DNA of 10,873 nucleotides. It comes from Saccoglossus kowalevskii. Lineage: Eukaryota; Hemichordata; Enteropneusta; Harrimaniidae. Below the pieces are notes generated by a model. That model was not told where the DNA came from. It did no database searches and worked only from the letters and a program-made list of their open reading frames with translations. This document shows, piece after piece, positions 9,096 through 10,873 of the stretch. Positions within the stretch are counted from its first letter, which is position 1. The number at the start of each line of letters is the position of its first letter. A program made the translations under genes and the position numbers. The stretch lies in contig NW_003144793.1 in assembly GCF_000003605.2 (NCBI RefSeq), positions 4,854 through 15,726 on the forward strand, read 5' to 3'.

Positions 9096-9390
9096 TACAT
9101 GAGCCTGGACCAAGGCAATTCAGTTTGGATACAAAAAAATGCATAAATAGCATATCCTGTGTAATTTCTGACCATATAATATGATTTTGAAAGAGTAATT
9201 TAATACATATAATTTCTGTTTATGCCAATTATTCACTCTAAATTACTAACTATGCTTTTGGTCCATATTACTTAAATTTTGGCATGAATAACATTTACCC
9301 CAACTCCAACGGGGACTATATCATTAACAATATATATGGGCTCCCAATTTTATGAATAAAAACCTTAGCGGTCACATGACTTTTTCTGTC

Positions 9391-9424
9391 CTGAAGCATA
9401 ACTTCTCATGAGAAAAATAAAATA
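9391..9424 (+). repeat. Short repeat related to 10130-10195 and 10258-10319
   Basis: The sequence 'cttctcatgagaaaaataaa' matches the 3' part of the two copies near 10130 and 10258 ('cttcttaagagaaaaataaa' and 'catcttgtgagaaaaataac'), and 'gaagcat' precedes it. It is probably a truncated third copy. Confidence 0.5.
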
Positions 9425-9844
9425 ATTTTCATCAGTCACATGGTTTAGCTCATTCTCCTTCCCAGAGTTCCTTGCAGTTAGATTACAGAAAGTATCTCTG
9501 CCACCACACACTGCCACACCACAAGACTTTTACTACGCGTATCTTTTGAGTATTTTTTTGTTATTAGAGGGCTCTCGTGTTGATTTATTCCTACTGAAAA
9601 ACAATTTTTAAAATATTTTATCGATTGCTGATACTGATTTTGCCATAAATGCACTGCCAAGGATGAAATAGTTATAATTTACAAAAGAAAATAATTTCAT
9701 CACGGAATAACGGTTACTAAGGTGTTACTCGGCTCATCAAACTGACTGCCAGGTCGATTGCCAGACAAAGAAATATAAAAAAACGATGGCACTTAGGGGT
9801 ATTGACGGCTAAATCGTTCTACTGTCACACCGTTTGTGCTACAG

Positions 9845-9857
9845 AAAAAAAAAAAAA
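9845..9857 (+). repeat. 13-A homopolymer
   Basis: An uninterrupted run of 13 A inside the CpG-dense block. It may be nucleosome-disfavouring sequence or simple slippage. Confidence 0.9.
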
Positions 9858-9900
9858 GCTTCTAAATTTGAAAACGATCAGTATATGCAAACAACGCGTA

Positions 9901-9923
9901 CAGGTTCGAAAATCGAACACCTG
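9901..9923. other. Imperfect hairpin in the CpG-dense block
   Basis: CAGGTTCGA (9901-9909) pairs with TCGAACACCTG (9913-9923) around an AAA loop, with a two-base CA bulge on the right arm. The left arm resembles a tRNA T-arm start, but no tRNA could be built around it. Confidence 0.55.
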
Positions 9924-10129
9924 CATGGCAATGTTTTGGTGAGCGTCTTTGAAAGTAGTACCACTGTGACGCATCGACCAATCAACGACAAGCATAAGAT
10001 CACGTGGTGGCAGAGATATATTCGTAATAGAACTCTGCCTGGGAGATTGGGCTTAGCTGCCTTTTTGGAGTTTTGGCAAATATGGCAAAAATTTTGGGAT
10101 TTGTTTCTCACATAAGTACCAATTAAGTA

Positions 10130-10195
10130 ATCAATTTAACTTGATATTTTGTGTGCAGCATGTATGAACTAAGCTTCTTAAGAGAAAAATAAAAT
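10130..10195 (+). repeat. Imperfect direct repeat, copy 1
   Basis: Aligns with 10258-10319. Shared blocks are 'atcaattt', 'tattttg', 'gcat-tatga', 'aagc-tctt' and 'gagaaaaataa'. The offset is about 128 bases. The copies differ by small indels and scattered substitutions, so the duplication is not recent. Confidence 0.7.
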
Positions 10196-10257
10196 GTTGG
10201 ATTTCTGAAAATAATGGCCACAAATTAGAGAATCTGCGACTCGTGAATGTTTAACTG

Positions 10258-10319
10258 ATCAATTTGCTATTTTGCATGTAGCATATATGACGAAAGCATC
10301 TTGTGAGAAAAATAACATG
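10258..10319 (+). repeat. Imperfect direct repeat, copy 2
   Basis: Second copy of the element at 10130-10195, shorter by about four bases near its start. It reads 'gatcaatttgctattttg' and ends 'gtgagaaaaataacatg'. Confidence 0.7.
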
Positions 10320-10480
10320 CATATTAGTGAGTACCTAGAAAGACGTATTCTACTGTCAGCTTTCAAACTTGAACCCAACAAAACTGCTTTGTAGCTTTAA
10401 TTTAAGAATGAAAATGCAAAACAAAAAATCGTTCTGGATAATTCAAAATCCTGATGACCTTTATGGTATAGTACAAAAGT

Positions 10481-10541
10481 AAGCTAGGGCAACCAGCTGT
10501 TTTTGATCCAGACAAATATCTGACCTGGAAATTATTTCTAG
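10481..10541 (+). repeat. Dispersed repeat, copy 2 (partner at 8077-8159)
   Basis: The same element as at 8077-8159 in the same orientation, about 2.4 kb away, with 39 of 42 core bases shared. In this copy the minus-strand reading that overlaps the ORF in copy 1 keeps SRSDI and LDQK but soon ends, which suggests DNA-level rather than protein-level relatedness. Confidence 0.8.
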
Positions 10542-10873
10542 TATTGTAGGTATTTTTTGTGTTTTTCTTACTTTAATATTAGCACTTGACTATGTTCAAT
10601 TTAAAAGAATTAATATCAATAAATTTATTATAATAATTTCTGACTATTCTTTACTTAATTTATGTTGCTGTCATTTTTCTGATTGTAAAAAAAAGCAGCG
10701 TCTTTCATCTCAATGAATACATAGTGTAAAAACATTAATTTTCATTCATATTTAATCTCTTTATTTAATCATATTTACTAAATTTTTTGTTCTTGTGAAT
10801 TTAATTTTTAACATTTGACTTATCACTATAAATAACGAAATTATCCCAAGTGAATAATTATGCATTTACAGTA
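10542..10873. other. AT-rich right edge, no gene seen
   Basis: Very AT-rich sequence with stops in every frame. No RNA gene, repeat array or exon was recognised. A gene driven from the CpG-dense block could have an intron here. Confidence 0.45.

Larger units (their letters stand above)
9701..10050. promoter_or_regulatory. CpG-dense block with CCAAT, CRE-half and E-box motifs
   Basis: I count 19 CpG dinucleotides between 9701 and 10023, whereas comparable stretches elsewhere (for example 2081-2560) hold only one or two. Motifs cluster at the right end: TGACG (9967-9971), CCAATCA (9978-9984), the E-box CACGTG (10001-10006), and an inverted CCAAT (ATTGG, 10046-10050). A TATA-like TATAAAA lies near 9774. 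Animal promoters often escape CpG loss because they are unmethylated, so I infer a promoter. The direction is uncertain. A + strand ATG in good context (AATATGG, 10082) follows 30 bases later but opens only 14 codons unless spliced. The ORFs across this block (9834-10115 + and 9878-10111 -) lack motifs. Confidence 0.5.

Noticed and set aside
8823-9184. Two ~60-codon + strand ORFs
   Set aside because: Both lie in the decayed modules, and their similar segments (IGSKMVDCLL / IKDGRLASVLF) come from the repeated DNA rather than a conserved protein.
9478-9660. 60-codon minus-strand ORF starting MAVHLWQNQ
   Set aside because: The first codon is TTG, not ATG, and there is no motif or exon signal.
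9901-9923. Possible tRNA (GGTTCGA resembles a B box)
   Set aside because: The consensus breaks after GGTTCGA. No A box lies at a suitable distance, and no acceptor or anticodon stems can be drawn.
9834-10115. 93-codon + ORF and 77-codon antisense ORF in the CpG-dense block
   Set aside because: The + ORF begins at GTG and reads through the 13-A run. Neither shows a domain. Lower AT content alone explains the longer open frames.

Overview
The window looks like AT-rich nuclear DNA from an animal, most likely an invertebrate. The reasons are low coding density, strong CpG depletion outside two short stretches, homogeneous minisatellites, diverged interspersed repeats, and one good coding block with eukaryote-style signals (an in-frame stop just before the Met, candidate splice acceptors, no Shine-Dalgarno or operon). 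The diverged repeats, with AAGATGG hairpins and 'attgctttgatac' cores, resemble repeats I associate with mollusc genomes, especially bivalves. That is an impression, not a database result.

Layout. Positions 13-339 hold three diverged copies of a roughly 157-bp repeat. Positions 831-1005 hold seven identical copies of a 25-bp unit with a built-in inverted repeat. Positions 1437-2054 hold a second array of twelve near-identical 51/54-bp units, G-rich on the + strand. From 2063 to about 5378 I see no convincing gene.

On the minus strand, 6038-5379 encodes a 219-residue EF-hand protein, the only convincing protein-coding sequence here. Its putative leader contains a 9-bp hairpin next to the start codon. 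From about 6390 to 8046 I see AT-rich sequence without a gene.

Positions 8077-9100 are repeat-rich. They hold one member of a dispersed repeat pair (partner at 10481-10541) and a decayed series of 120-260-bp modules with AAGATGG-type hairpins. A 90-codon minus-strand ORF there has both ends inside repeats. Positions about 9700-10023 form a sharply CpG-dense block, followed closely by a second CCAAT motif and containing CCAAT, CRE-half and E-box motifs. It is the best promoter candidate in the window, possibly for a + strand gene beyond the right edge. Three related 'agaaaaataa' repeat copies flank it.

No tRNA, rRNA, CRISPR array, complete transposon or multi-gene system was found. The long ORFs across the 1437-2054 array come from a repeat whose length is a multiple of three and which lacks stops in four frames. 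I do not regard them as genes. The most unusual features are the two clean tandem arrays about 430 bp apart, the regular every-fourth-unit length variation in the second, and the isolated CpG-dense block.
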